Below are positions 1 through 6,270 of a DNA stretch of 13,811 nt, piece by piece. A program made the position numbers and the translations under genes. Under the pieces are notes generated by a model. That model searched no databases. It had not been told where the DNA came from and saw nothing but the letters and a program-made list of their open reading frames with translations. Numbering within the stretch: the first letter of the stretch is position 1; each line of letters opens with the position of its first letter. The stretch is taken from the NCBI GenBank assembly GCA_964627505.1, contig CAZVKB010000073.1, positions 1-13,811 on the forward strand. The letters run 5' to 3'. This stretch comes from JACJWR01 sp964627505. GTDB taxonomy: Bacteria > Actinomycetota > Actinomycetes > S36-B12 > UBA10799.

Positions 1-274
1 CCAACTCAGACTCAATCCGACCCAACCGCACAGCCACACCCACACACCCGGCATCACCCCAACCGGCATCACCGAAAGCGGTGTCACCACACTCGGCATC
101 GCTGTTCTCGGCATCGCTCCGCCCGGCATCACCGTGCGCGGCAGCAGCCCTCCCGGCAGCATCCCGCGCAGCATCGCCCAGCTCGGCATCCACACACGCG
201 GCAGCACCCCGCCCGGTGTCACTGTTCGCGGCATCACCGCACGCAGCACCAGCTTGAGACTCGTTGGTAAACAT
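1..274 (-). CDS. Hypothetical protein with GDAxx pentapeptide-repeat N-terminus (5' part only)
   Basis: Open frame from ATG at 274-272 that runs off the left edge after about 91 codons with no stop. The start is supported by a strong Shine-Dalgarno (GGGGAGGTG, about 6 nt upstream). Residues 1-12 begin MFTNESQA. Residues 13-77 are a run of five-residue units of the form GDAxx, with variants SDAEN, GDTAF and GDAGW. After residue 78 the sequence becomes ordinary (VAVRLGRIESEL), so a folded domain probably begins there outside the window. I do not recognise the family. The gene layout and the LGRIESEL stretch would fit the DUF222/HNH-endonuclease (13E12) proteins of Actinobacteria, but this is a guess. 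The coding frame is well supported and the function unknown. Confidence 0.7.
   Translation of the reverse strand, partial: MFTNESQAGAACGDAANSDTGRGAAACVDAELGDAARDAAGRAAAAHGDAGRSDAENSDAECGDTAFGDAGWGDAGCVGVAVRLGRIESEL
44..238 (-). repeat. 15-nt tandem repeat coding GDAxx pentapeptides, about 13 units
   Basis: Read on the minus strand, units begin GGTGATGCC or a close variant (GGCGATGCT, AGCGATGCC, GGTGACACC) and recur every 15 nt in the frame of the partial gene, giving xDAxx units at residues 13-77. Units differ mainly at the last two codons. The repeat is entirely inside the coding sequence, so unit gain or loss would keep the frame. Confidence 0.75.
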
Positions 275-611
275 GGCCCCCACCTCCCCACAGCGGACTA
301 GACCCGAAACCTGAACACCCCCCAAACATCACCCACACCACGCACCCCGTGACACCCACACCACACGAAATCAAAACTAACGTACGATACCCACCCACAA
401 CATCTACCCCCAATCATACGACCAAAAATCGGCTTCAACAAGAGGATGTCTGGCATTTATAGCACAAAATTTCGAGACATCTCCTGCCCATGCGTTGGTG
501 CGGTGTGAGGGTAATCGATGCCTCTTGGGTTAGTGAACACAGTCGATGCCTGTGTGAACAAGGTCGGCCAGCGTTGACGGTGCGCCCCGCCCCCCGACAT
601 CCACCTAAACC
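275..611. other. Intergenic: AT-richer leader of the left gene, no gene seen
   Basis: No convincing coding frame. Positions 300-480 are richer in A/T than their surroundings and lie upstream of the minus-strand gene that starts at 274. A 7-bp inverted repeat (GATGTCT 445-451 and AGACATC 475-481) encloses an A/T-rich stretch that on the minus strand reads TGCTATAAA, an extended -10-like element. It could be the promoter, which would imply a leader of about 180 nt. No good -35 was seen. Confidence 0.35.
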
Positions 612-661
612 GCCCGCCCGCGCCCCCGCGGCCGGTGAAGGCCAAAGGGACGCGGGCGGGC
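612..661 (-). terminator. Large GC-rich hairpin, candidate terminator of the permease unit
   Basis: An 11-bp perfect inverted repeat (612-622 with 651-661, arm GCCCGCCCGCG on the minus strand) encloses an inner GGCC/GGCC stem. It lies about 58 nt beyond the stop of the small ORF at 719 in the minus direction. There is no real T-tract after it (only GGTTTAGG), so the call rests on position and stem strength. Confidence 0.4.
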
Positions 662-718
662 TGGGCTCGGGGGTTGGACGTGTCACCAATTGGCGACCGG
701 CAGGGCATGGGAATCCAC

Positions 719-880
719 TCATTTTTCGGCCCATCGGTTTTCCAGGTCGTTGTCCCGTTGCAAAATCAGTTTCGCGATCATCGACCCGCTGGGCGCAGTC
801 TTGGCCAACACCGCATGCTCCACGCGATGCAGCCACACGAATTCCGGCGAGTGCCAACCGTCGGCCAACGGCAAACACAC
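719..880 (-). CDS. Small protein of unknown function downstream of the permease (53 aa)
   Basis: GTG at 880-878 lies 4 nt after the permease stop codon, so translation could be coupled. I saw no good Shine-Dalgarno of its own. The 53-residue product (starts VCLPLADGWHSPEFVW, ends LENRWAEK) has a normal mixed composition with acidic, basic and aliphatic residues, and about three quarters of its third codon positions are G or C by hand count, unlike shadow frames in this window. It contains no membrane segment or metal motif. No family was recognised. It may be a genuine small partner of the permease or the tail of a decayed gene. The stop is followed by a GC-rich hairpin. Confidence 0.5.
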   Translation of the reverse strand: MCLPLADGWHSPEFVWLHRVEHAVLAKTAPSGSMIAKLILQRDNDLENRWAEK

Positions 881-884
881 GGCA

Positions 885-2258
885 CTAGTCCGCAGGTGCG
901 CCGTGCAATCTGTGGCGCATCCGCCAGTAGATGGCCATCCCGGTGGCGAAGGCCACAACGGCCATCACGAACAGACTTCCGCGGGTAGCCGGCGCCGAAA
1001 AAGCACCGTAGACGATCAAGAACGCAAAGCCAGCCGCCACAGTGGCGATCGCACCGTCCAATCGCCAGTTGGCGCCAGGGGTCCGGGCCGTCTGGCGCGC
1101 GGAGATTTCAATCAACGCAAAGGCGCTGAGCGCATACGGCACCGAGGCGCTCAAACTGGCCAACAGAATCACGACGTTGAACACCTCCACGCCAGCCTGC
1201 CCGAGATAGCTCACAACCACCATCAACGAAGCCAGCGCCGTAGAGAGCACGATGCCAAACACCGGGATGCCACGCGAGGATTGCTTCGCGAAGCGCGTCG
1301 GAAACAGCCCATCGCGAGCGGCAACAGCGGAGATCTCCGCGCACACCATGGTCCAACCGTTGATGGCCCCGAAACCGGAAATGATGGCCGCGATCGCCAC
1401 CGCGTAGCCGGCCCAGGTCCCGCCGAAGATCCCATCGAACGACAACACGAACGGCTGCGCGCCTGGAGCGGCCAGTGCTTCGAAACTGACTGTGCCGAAC
1501 ACCACGAGGGTAGACAACAAATAGACCACGGTGCAGGCCAAGGTGCCAAGGAGACTGGCGAGCGGAACGTTGCGCCGGGGGTTGCGCACTCGGCCGGCAG
1601 CTACCGAAGCGGTTTCCACTCCCAAATATGCGAACACCGCCAGCGCTGTACACGCCACGATGGCGCCAAACACCGAACCGCCCGAACGATTCATCGGGAA
1701 CAGGGAAGTCCAGTCGACCGCAAACATTCCGACCGTTGAGATGATCACCAGCGGGATCAGTTTCAGCCCAGTGGTCACCACCTGCACAGAAGCCATACTG
1801 CGCATCCCGCCCATGTTGATGATGGCCGGAACCCACAGCCCCACCATGCCGATCAGGATGCTCACGAACTTGTTGTGGCTGGTATTGATGAACACCTCAA
1901 CGTAGAAGATCCACCCCACCACCATGCCGGCGCGCGAGACCCAAGCGGTGATCCAGTAGAACCAGGCAGCGAGGAACCCGGCGAGCGGTCCGAAGGTGGT
2001 GTAGGCATACGAGAACGGACCGCCGGCGCCGGGATTGCGCCTGGCCAACGCCCCAAAGGTGAGCGCCAGGGCGATGGCACCGACGGCCGCCAGCGCGAAT
2101 CCGATCAGACTGATCGGGCCGTAAGGGGCAAAACTGGCGGGCAGCAAAAACACGCCGGTTCCGATCACCGAACCCATCACCAACGCGGTGGCGGGGATCA
2201 GCCCAAGGCCGCGGCGTTCCACCGGTGTTTCGTTTTCGAGGCGTTCCGTGACGCTCAC
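885..2258 (-). CDS. APC-superfamily amino acid/polyamine permease, AdiC-like
   Basis: 457 residues, close to the usual ~445 of the basic amino acid/polyamine antiporters, with about twelve hydrophobic segments. It should exchange an amino acid or amine across the cytoplasmic membrane. Visible family features: helix 1 GTGVFLLP (residues 33-40), equivalent to the substrate-binding GSGVF of AdiC; NPGAGGPFSYAY (75-86); helix 6 FAYLGVETASVAAG with the conserved Glu at 215; and NGWTMV with Trp302, equivalent to AdiC Trp293. The position of the gating AdiC Trp202 is Phe209, and AdiC Ser26 is Thr34, so substrate preference may differ from arginine/agmatine. The start is GTG at 2258, preceded by AAAGG about 12 nt upstream. 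Longer in-frame starts would run antisense through the neighbouring aminotransferase gene. It is divergent from that gene. The substrate cannot be assigned from sequence alone. Confidence 0.92.
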   Translation of the reverse strand: MSVTERLENETPVERRGLGLIPATALVMGSVIGTGVFLLPASFAPYGPISLIGFALAAVGAIALALTFGALARRNPGAGGPFSYAYTTFGPLAGFLAAWFYWITAWVSRAGMVVGWIFYVEVFINTSHNKFVSILIGMVGLWVPAIINMGGMRSMASVQVVTTGLKLIPLVIISTVGMFAVDWTSLFPMNRSGGSVFGAIVACTALAVFAYLGVETASVAAGRVRNPRRNVPLASLLGTLACTVVYLLSTLVVFGTVSFEALAAPGAQPFVLSFDGIFGGTWAGYAVAIAAIISGFGAINGWTMVCAEISAVAARDGLFPTRFAKQSSRGIPVFGIVLSTALASLMVVVSYLGQAGVEVFNVVILLASLSASVPYALSAFALIEISARQTARTPGANWRLDGAIATVAAGFAFLIVYGAFSAPATRGSLFVMAVVAFATGMAIYWRMRHRLHGAPAD

Positions 2259-2288
2259 GTCGGGCCTGCCTTTCACACTTCGACTCGT

Positions 2289-2303
2289 CCGGAGTGACTC
2301 CGG
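2289..2303. promoter_or_regulatory. Palindrome in the divergent intergenic region, candidate operator
   Basis: CCGGAGT-g-ACTCCGG is a perfect odd palindrome with 7-bp arms. It lies 30 nt upstream of the permease start and downstream of its candidate -10 (TAGTGT on the minus strand, 2334-2329). A bound repressor, or the equivalent RNA hairpin in the leader, could control the permease. It is about 75 bp from the opposite promoter. Confidence 0.4.
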
Positions 2304-2377
2304 GTGCGGGGCACAACTACCGAGAGCCACACTAGGACTTGTCACGCTGTGAAGGGGCATCAATGCAGGCTGTGACC

Positions 2378-2383
2378 TAATCT
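2378..2383 (+). promoter_or_regulatory. -10 hexamer placing the start site at the ATG (leaderless)
   Basis: TAATCT fits TANNNT and ends 7 nt before the ATG at 2391, so transcription would begin at or next to the start codon. A GAGG lies 4 nt before the ATG but is poorly spaced for a Shine-Dalgarno. No convincing -35 was seen at 16-18 nt. Confidence 0.45.
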
Positions 2384-2390
2384 GAGGCAC

Positions 2391-4127
2391 ATGAACACAC
2401 CCACCGACATTCCGCCCCGCAACCCCGATCTGGTGAACAGCCCGTTGCTGCTGCACATTCGGGATTCCGTCATCGGTGACGATCAGGTGATGGCAGGTCC
2501 TTATGGACCACGTCGCGTCACTTATGCCGACTACACGGCGAGTGGCCGGGCGCTGACGTTCATCGAGGATTTCATCCGCGATGAGGTGCTCCCCCGCTAT
2601 GCCAACACCCACACCGAGAGCAGCGGCACGGGTTTGCAGACCACGCGGTTGCGTGAGGATGGGCGCGCGCTGGTGGCGGCGGCCGTTGGCGCGGGTCCGG
2701 ACTATGCGGTGATTTTCGCCGGTTCCGGGTGCACCGGTGCCATCGACAAGTTGGTGGGGATTCTCAACATTCGGATTCCCGCGGACCTGGATCACAAGTA
2801 CGACCTGAGCAGCCACATCCCGGTCGAGGACCGCCCGGTGGTGTTCATCGGGCCGTATGAACACCACAGCAACGAGTTGCCGTGGCGAGAGTCGATCGCC
2901 GACGTGGTGGTGATTCATGAAGACGCCGACGGCGAGATCGACGCCGCCCAACTGGAAGCCGAACTCATCCGCTACGCCGACCGACCGTTGCGGATTGGAT
3001 CGTTCAGTGCTGCGAGCAACGTCACGGGGATCACGTCTGACATTCCGGGCATCACCAAGTTGCTACACGAGCACGGGGCGTTGTCGTTTTGGGACTACGC
3101 CGCAGCGGCGCCGTATGTGGAGATGAACGTCGACCCGGGTGGGCCGGAGCTCGCGATCGACGCGATTTTCTTCTCGCCGCACAAGTTCATCGGCGGGCCT
3201 GAGACCCCGGGTGTGCTCGTGGTGCGCCGGGAGCTGGTGAACAACACGGTGCCAGATGTCGTCGGAGGCGGGACGGTGCTGTTCGTCAACCCAGACGACC
3301 ACGTCTACCTCGACGACATCGTGCATCGCGAAGAAGCCGGTACCCCAGCCATCATTGAGGCGGTGCGTGCCGGCTTAGTGATGCAGCTCAAGGCGGCCGT
3401 GGGCATCGATACGATTCGCGCCCACGAGACGGACTTCGTGCGCCGGGCGTTGGCGTATTGGGAGAACAACCCGGCGATCGACATTTTGGGCAGCCACGAG
3501 GCGGAACGGCTCTCGATTGTGTCGTTCACTATCCATACGCCGAGTGGCCGCTATCTGCATCACAATGCCGCGGTGGCCATGCTCAATGATCTGTTCGGGA
3601 TTCAGTCCCGCGGTGGTTGTTCGTGTGCGGGTCCGTATGGGCATCGACTGCTGGGCATCAATCTGGATGAGAGCCATGAGTTCAGCCAGGAAGTTGCCCG
3701 GGGGTGTGAAGGAATCAAACCTGGATGGATCCGCATCAACTTCAACTACTTCATCTCCGAAGCGGTATTCGCCTACATTCTGCAGGCGGTGGATCTGGTG
3801 GCGACCAATGGTTGGCGACTGCTGGGTGACTACACATTCGACCCGCTCACCGGGCTGTGGAAGCATCGCAACGGACCGATTGAGCCTCCGGCTCGCTTGC
3901 ACAAGATCAGCTATGGTCCGGACGGCGAGATGCGCTACCCGCACAACACGGATCGGGCGCCCGAGTCGGCGCTGGCCGAATACCTGGCGGCGGGTGAGCG
4001 ACTCCTGATCGATGCCCAACCAAGCACCGAGCCAACTGATTCCGGTGAACTTGTGACGGCCGGACTCGTGCGGCCGGACTTCGAGGAGCTGCGCTGGTTC
4101 GACTTGCCAGTTGACTCTCTGCGGTAG
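2391..4127 (+). CDS. Class V PLP-dependent aminotransferase, cysteine desulfurase-like
   Basis: 578 residues. The N-terminal ~470 form an aminotransferase class V fold. Visible PLP-site elements: GSGCTGA (111-117, phosphate loop), GPYEHHSNELPW (154-165, with the His that stacks on PLP in SufS-type enzymes), FWDYAAAAPY with Asp235 to the pyridine nitrogen, and SPHKFIGGPETPG with Lys265 as the Schiff-base lysine. RGGCSCAGPYGH (407-418) places Cys412 where SufS-type desulfurases carry the persulfide cysteine. The protein is longer than SufS (~400) because of a C-terminal extension of about 110 residues without recognised motifs. It could release sulfur from cysteine, or act as a transaminase or epimerase of the same fold. 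No Fe-S assembly genes are nearby. Next gene in the same direction follows after 246 nt. Confidence 0.9.
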   Translation: MNTPTDIPPRNPDLVNSPLLLHIRDSVIGDDQVMAGPYGPRRVTYADYTASGRALTFIEDFIRDEVLPRYANTHTESSGTGLQTTRLREDGRALVAAAVGAGPDYAVIFAGSGCTGAIDKLVGILNIRIPADLDHKYDLSSHIPVEDRPVVFIGPYEHHSNELPWRESIADVVVIHEDADGEIDAAQLEAELIRYADRPLRIGSFSAASNVTGITSDIPGITKLLHEHGALSFWDYAAAAPYVEMNVDPGGPELAIDAIFFSPHKFIGGPETPGVLVVRRELVNNTVPDVVGGGTVLFVNPDDHVYLDDIVHREEAGTPAIIEAVRAGLVMQLKAAVGIDTIRAHETDFVRRALAYWENNPAIDILGSHEAERLSIVSFTIHTPSGRYLHHNAAVAMLNDLFGIQSRGGCSCAGPYGHRLLGINLDESHEFSQEVARGCEGIKPGWIRINFNYFISEAVFAYILQAVDLVATNGWRLLGDYTFDPLTGLWKHRNGPIEPPARLHKISYGPDGEMRYPHNTDRAPESALAEYLAAGERLLIDAQPSTEPTDSGELVTAGLVRPDFEELRWFDLPVDSLR

Positions 4128-4224
4128 GTAACGTGGCTGGGGCGGGTTGCGCGCCATGTCCGCTGCCAAGTCCTGGAAATCTGCCGCACGACCATTTTTC
4201 GGCACCCCCACATGAGACTCAGAC

Positions 4225-4262
4225 TGCGCCTCAAAGCGCACGTGTCAGCCACCGCGCGGTGG
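4225..4262 (+). terminator. Two adjacent hairpins after the aminotransferase gene
   Basis: TGCGC-ctcaaa-GCGCA (4225-4240) is followed by a perfect 14-bp palindrome CCACCGCGCGGTGG (4249-4262). They lie about 100 nt after the stop at 4127 and about 110 nt before the next gene. There is no T-tract. They may be a terminator, or the second may be a protein-binding site for the downstream promoter. The rest of 4128-4361 shows no gene. Confidence 0.3.
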
Positions 4263-4361
4263 GCCGAAACGTGCTGGCGCTGAACGACTCTGGCGGTGCA
4301 TTCGACTTGGATTCGCGTTGTCGGAGGTGGCAGCCGGGTGCTCGTGCGCGACGATGCCGAC

Positions 4362-4367
4362 TAACCT
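4362..4367 (+). promoter_or_regulatory. -10 hexamer for a leaderless start at GTG 4374
   Basis: TAACCT fits TANNNT and is separated from the GTG at 4374 by 6 nt. No Shine-Dalgarno precedes the GTG. This geometry supports both the chosen start and independent transcription from the upstream aminotransferase. Confidence 0.45.
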
Positions 4368-4373
4368 GATCAC

Positions 4374-5432
4374 GTGCCGAGATTGCCTGCGACGTGCGAC
4401 GTGCTGGTGGTGGGGGCTGGGCCAATCGGCCTGGAGACAGCGGCGGTGCTCCAGGACGAGGGCCACAACGTGGTGGTGGTCGATGCCGGACCGGTGGGTG
4501 CCACGATCGCCCGCACGTTTCCGCCGCACACCCGCTTCTTCACTTCGCCGGAGCGGCTTGCGATCAGGGGTTGGCCCGTGCCGTCCACGACTCAGGAGAA
4601 GACCACCGGCGAGGAGTATCTGGCGTACCTGCGGATGTTCGTCGTCGGGGCTGGGTTGCGGGTGTGGACGTTCAGAAAGGTCGTCAGTATTGCCGGCGAG
4701 CGTGGCGATTTCGTCATTACAACCGAAGACCCCGACGCTGGCAGAGTGGCGATCCGCGCCCAGGTGATTGTGCTGGCCACAGGGGGCACTGATCGCCCGC
4801 GCCGCCTAGGCGTGCCCGGCGAGAACCTGGCGTGCGTGCACACGGAACTTGGCGATCCGCACCGGTTCTTCGGCCGGACTGTGTTGGTGGTGGGTGGACG
4901 GAATTCGGCGGCGGAGTCGGCGCTGCGGCTCTACCGGGTCGGTGCGCGGGTGCACCTCGCGCACCGCGCTGCGGAACTGCATCCGCGGGTCAAACATTGG
5001 ATCCGGCCGGAGGTACAGGGTCTGCTGGCGGAAGGCGAGATTGTGGGTCATCTGCCGCGGGAGGTGAGCCGGATCGATCCGGGGATGGTGACACTGCGAA
5101 GCCCGGGTGGCGGTGACGCGCAGGCCACTGACGTGCAGGTGGTGGAAGTCGACGACGTGCTGCTGCAGATCGGGTTCGTTCAGGATGGTGGCATGTTCGA
5201 CCTGGCTGGCATCGACACGGTGGGGACTGGCGGCGCACCGGTGTTGGACGTGCAGACGATGGAGTCATCGGTACCCGGCATCTACGTGGTCGGCACTGCG
5301 AGCGCGGGTACACAGGATCGGTTCGAGGTGTTCATCGAGAACAGTCATCAGCACGCCGATCGGGTCGCGGCGGCCTTGGCCGGGCGCCCCGCACCCGAGC
5401 CGGTAGCGCCGCGTCCGCTCCCGGAGTCGTAA
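4374..5432 (+). CDS. FAD/NAD(P)-dependent oxidoreductase, YpdA-like
   Basis: 352 residues, two-dinucleotide-binding-domain flavoprotein. FAD site: VLVVGAGPIGLETA (GxGxxG at residues 14-19). ATGG at 135-138 is the second FAD motif. VLVVGGRNSAAESA (GGRNSA at 174-179) is the NAD(P) site. FFTSPERLAI (55-64), the K-W-I-R-P stretch, and the C-terminal FIENSHQHAD match the pattern of YpdA/Bdr, the putative bacillithiol disulfide reductases of Firmicutes, better than thioredoxin reductase. There is no CxxC. YpdA enzymes carry a conserved Cys inside the first motif (GxGPCG, Cys14 in Staphylococcus aureus); here that position is Ile18, so the same thiol-disulfide chemistry is doubtful. Actinobacteria use mycothiol rather than bacillithiol, so the substrate is open. 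Start GTG chosen from the leaderless promoter and the position of the FAD motif. Confidence 0.88.
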   Translation: MPRLPATCDVLVVGAGPIGLETAAVLQDEGHNVVVVDAGPVGATIARTFPPHTRFFTSPERLAIRGWPVPSTTQEKTTGEEYLAYLRMFVVGAGLRVWTFRKVVSIAGERGDFVITTEDPDAGRVAIRAQVIVLATGGTDRPRRLGVPGENLACVHTELGDPHRFFGRTVLVVGGRNSAAESALRLYRVGARVHLAHRAAELHPRVKHWIRPEVQGLLAEGEIVGHLPREVSRIDPGMVTLRSPGGGDAQATDVQVVEVDDVLLQIGFVQDGGMFDLAGIDTVGTGGAPVLDVQTMESSVPGIYVVGTASAGTQDRFEVFIENSHQHADRVAAALAGRPAPEPVAPRPLPES

Positions 5433-5668
5433 GGGCCGCCGGGTGGAATGGCTTCGGTCCACTCGTCGTGCGAGTGCTCTACGAGGTCTGGACCGACCCC
5501 GGGATTCTCGAACCCCATCGGAGCACACGCGGATCTAGTAGCCCTGCATGAAGCTGACCCGCTCTGCGAACCGGAAGTCACCAAGGTACTTAAAGTGGCC
5601 GTCACCATCACCACGATCCGATCGGCGGAGGCGTAGCACACGCTGACCTGACTGAGAGTCTCAGCCAT
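5433..5668 (-). pseudogene. Possible decayed small gene downstream of the GG-leader peptide
   Basis: On the minus strand, protein-like stretches occur in alternating frames. One frame gives MAETLSQVSVCYASADRIVV from ATG 5668. A second frame gives FKYLGDFRFAERVSF up to a TAG at 5537-5535. The first frame then resumes with ENPGVGPDLVEHSHDEW. Joined, these would make a plausible protein of about 80 residues broken by at least two frameshifts and a stop. It starts 30 nt after the stop of the 48-aa peptide gene, in the same direction. No Shine-Dalgarno and no family recognised. The alternative is that the whole stretch is non-coding. Sequencing indels could also explain it. Confidence 0.25.
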
Positions 5669-5698
5669 CGCGCGTTTGGGGGCAGCCGCGTGCCTCGG

Positions 5699-5845
5699 TC
5701 AGTTAAGCGTAAAGTTGATGTTTCCCCCGTCCGGGGGCCAGCCGCCCGTCACGGTGCCCAACGCTTCTTCGGGAATATCGCCAGGCCCACCATCCGCGGC
5801 CTGCTCAGTACCCGATTCGATGTCGTCTTTCGGTTCTTTTGACAT
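5699..5845 (-). CDS. Double-glycine leader peptide, RiPP/bacteriocin precursor-like (48 aa)
   Basis: 48 residues from ATG 5845. Residues 1-35 are very acidic and hydrophilic (begins MSKEPKDDIES) and end in IPEEALGTVTGG, which matches the conserved shape of double-glycine leaders (acidic helix, hydrophobic positions, then GG at 34-35). The remaining 13 residues, WPPDGGNINFTLN, would be the released core: one Trp, two Asn-rich turns, no Cys, Ser absent and one Thr, so lanthionine or thiazole chemistry is unlikely. The start is supported by an extended -10 (TGCTACTGT) 6 nt before the ATG. An alternative start 21 nt upstream (adds MRCYCES) has a GGAGGG 4 nt ahead. No peptidase-ABC exporter, YcaO, LanM, radical SAM or other maturase lies in the window, so the function is inferred only from leader shape. 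Confidence 0.65.
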   Translation of the reverse strand: MSKEPKDDIESGTEQAADGGPGDIPEEALGTVTGGWPPDGGNINFTLN

Positions 5846-5851
5846 GCTTTC

Positions 5852-5860
5852 ACAGTAGCA
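5852..5860 (-). promoter_or_regulatory. Extended -10 for the GG-leader peptide (leaderless)
   Basis: On the minus strand TGC-TACTGT matches TGN-TANNNT, and 6 nt (GAAAGC) separate it from the ATG at 5845. The extended element compensates for the absence of a visible -35. Confidence 0.5.
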
Positions 5861-5961
5861 ACGCATCCAGCCCTCCGCCGCCGTCATGCACTCCTGATGA
5901 ACCCCTCGCCCACACTCCCCCACAAGAGCGCCTGCAATCTCGAACCAACACTGTCACATCC

Positions 5962-5988
5962 GGCCGCCTGGGACGGACGGTGGCGGCC
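5962..5988 (-). terminator. Hairpin at the outer edge of the left repeat, candidate terminator
   Basis: GGCCGCC (5962-5968) and GGCGGCC (5982-5988) form a 7-bp stem with a 13-nt loop, about 120 nt after the stop of the 49-aa minus-strand gene. The right repeat has a hairpin at the corresponding edge. The region 5861-5961 shows no gene. Confidence 0.35.
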
Positions 5989-5995
5989 CGCATCG

Positions 5996-6124
5996 GAGTG
6001 GATCGAGCACATGGCTTCCCTAATTGGGTCACTCTTGGAGAGTCGCTGAAACCTTGAGGGCCGCGAGTTCACTGCAGGCACAAGCGACAGGATTGCCTTG
6101 GAGCGGACTCAGGCAGCCACGATT
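5996..6124. repeat. Left direct repeat flanking the ATPase-nuclease gene
   Basis: Partner of 12257-12404. Positions 6083-6124 match 12363-12404 with one mismatch (T at 6094, G at 12374). From 6018 to 6082 the two copies align without gaps at the same 6280-bp offset at roughly 65% identity. Further out GAGTGGATCG (5996-6005) recurs at 12257-12266 after a ~19-nt length difference. Similarity stops abruptly after 6124. The copy includes the last five codons of the 49-aa gene. It may be an attachment or recombination site, or a shared 3'-UTR. Confidence 0.75.
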
Positions 6125-6258
6125 CGGTTGCTGGAGTCGTAGCGCAGATCGGCCAAGCCCAGGCTCTCATCCATCGCGATCAATTCGGCCGCGTGGGCCC
6201 GGATCACGCGCTCGTCCGCAACAGGCAGATCGTCGTAGGCGACGTGGTCATCGGCCAT
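6109..6258 (-). CDS. 49-aa hypothetical protein ending inside the left repeat
   Basis: ATG at 6258, 49 residues, begins MADDHVAYDDLPV and ends SSNRIVAA. Acidic overall, with one long predicted helix (about 15-35). It has good codon character, and a -10 hexamer sits 6 nt before the ATG. The stretch VIRAHAAELIAMDESLGLADLRY resembles in outline the N-terminus of minimal nucleotidyltransferase (MNT) antitoxins, which continue to a catalytic GSxxRG; here the frame reads DSSNRIVAA and stops just where the repeat begins. It may therefore be a gene truncated at the repeat junction. That reading is speculative. The chosen coding frame is more certain than any function. Confidence 0.6.
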   Translation of the reverse strand: MADDHVAYDDLPVADERVIRAHAAELIAMDESLGLADLRYDSSNRIVAA

Positions 6259-6264
6259 GAGTAG

Positions 6265-6270
6265 AGGGTA
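6265..6270 (-). promoter_or_regulatory. -10 hexamer for the 49-aa gene (leaderless)
   Basis: TACCCT on the minus strand fits TANNNT and is 6 nt from the ATG at 6258. There is no Shine-Dalgarno. It lies back to back with the promoter of the large gene, in a 157-nt divergent spacer (6259-6415). Confidence 0.45.

Noticed and set aside
435..708. Minus-strand frames through the GC-rich hairpin region
   Set aside because: Low-complexity Pro/Gly/Ala/Arg translation, no start signal; the DNA is better explained as a terminator-like hairpin and intergenic sequence.
690..1739. Long plus-strand frame antisense to the permease
   Set aside because: His/Arg/Gly/Gln-rich composition typical of the frame opposite a membrane protein gene; no start signal.
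2259..2951. N-terminal extension of the permease frame to an upstream start at 2951
   Set aside because: The extra 231 codons lie antisense to the aminotransferase gene, have shadow-like composition and no family similarity. GTG 2258 sits directly before the first APC helix.
5448..5636. Plus-strand 62-codon frame after the FAD gene
   Set aside because: Starts 15 nt after the stop with only GGTGGA touching the ATG. No family, and it competes with protein-like minus-strand stretches in the same place. Not strong enough to call.
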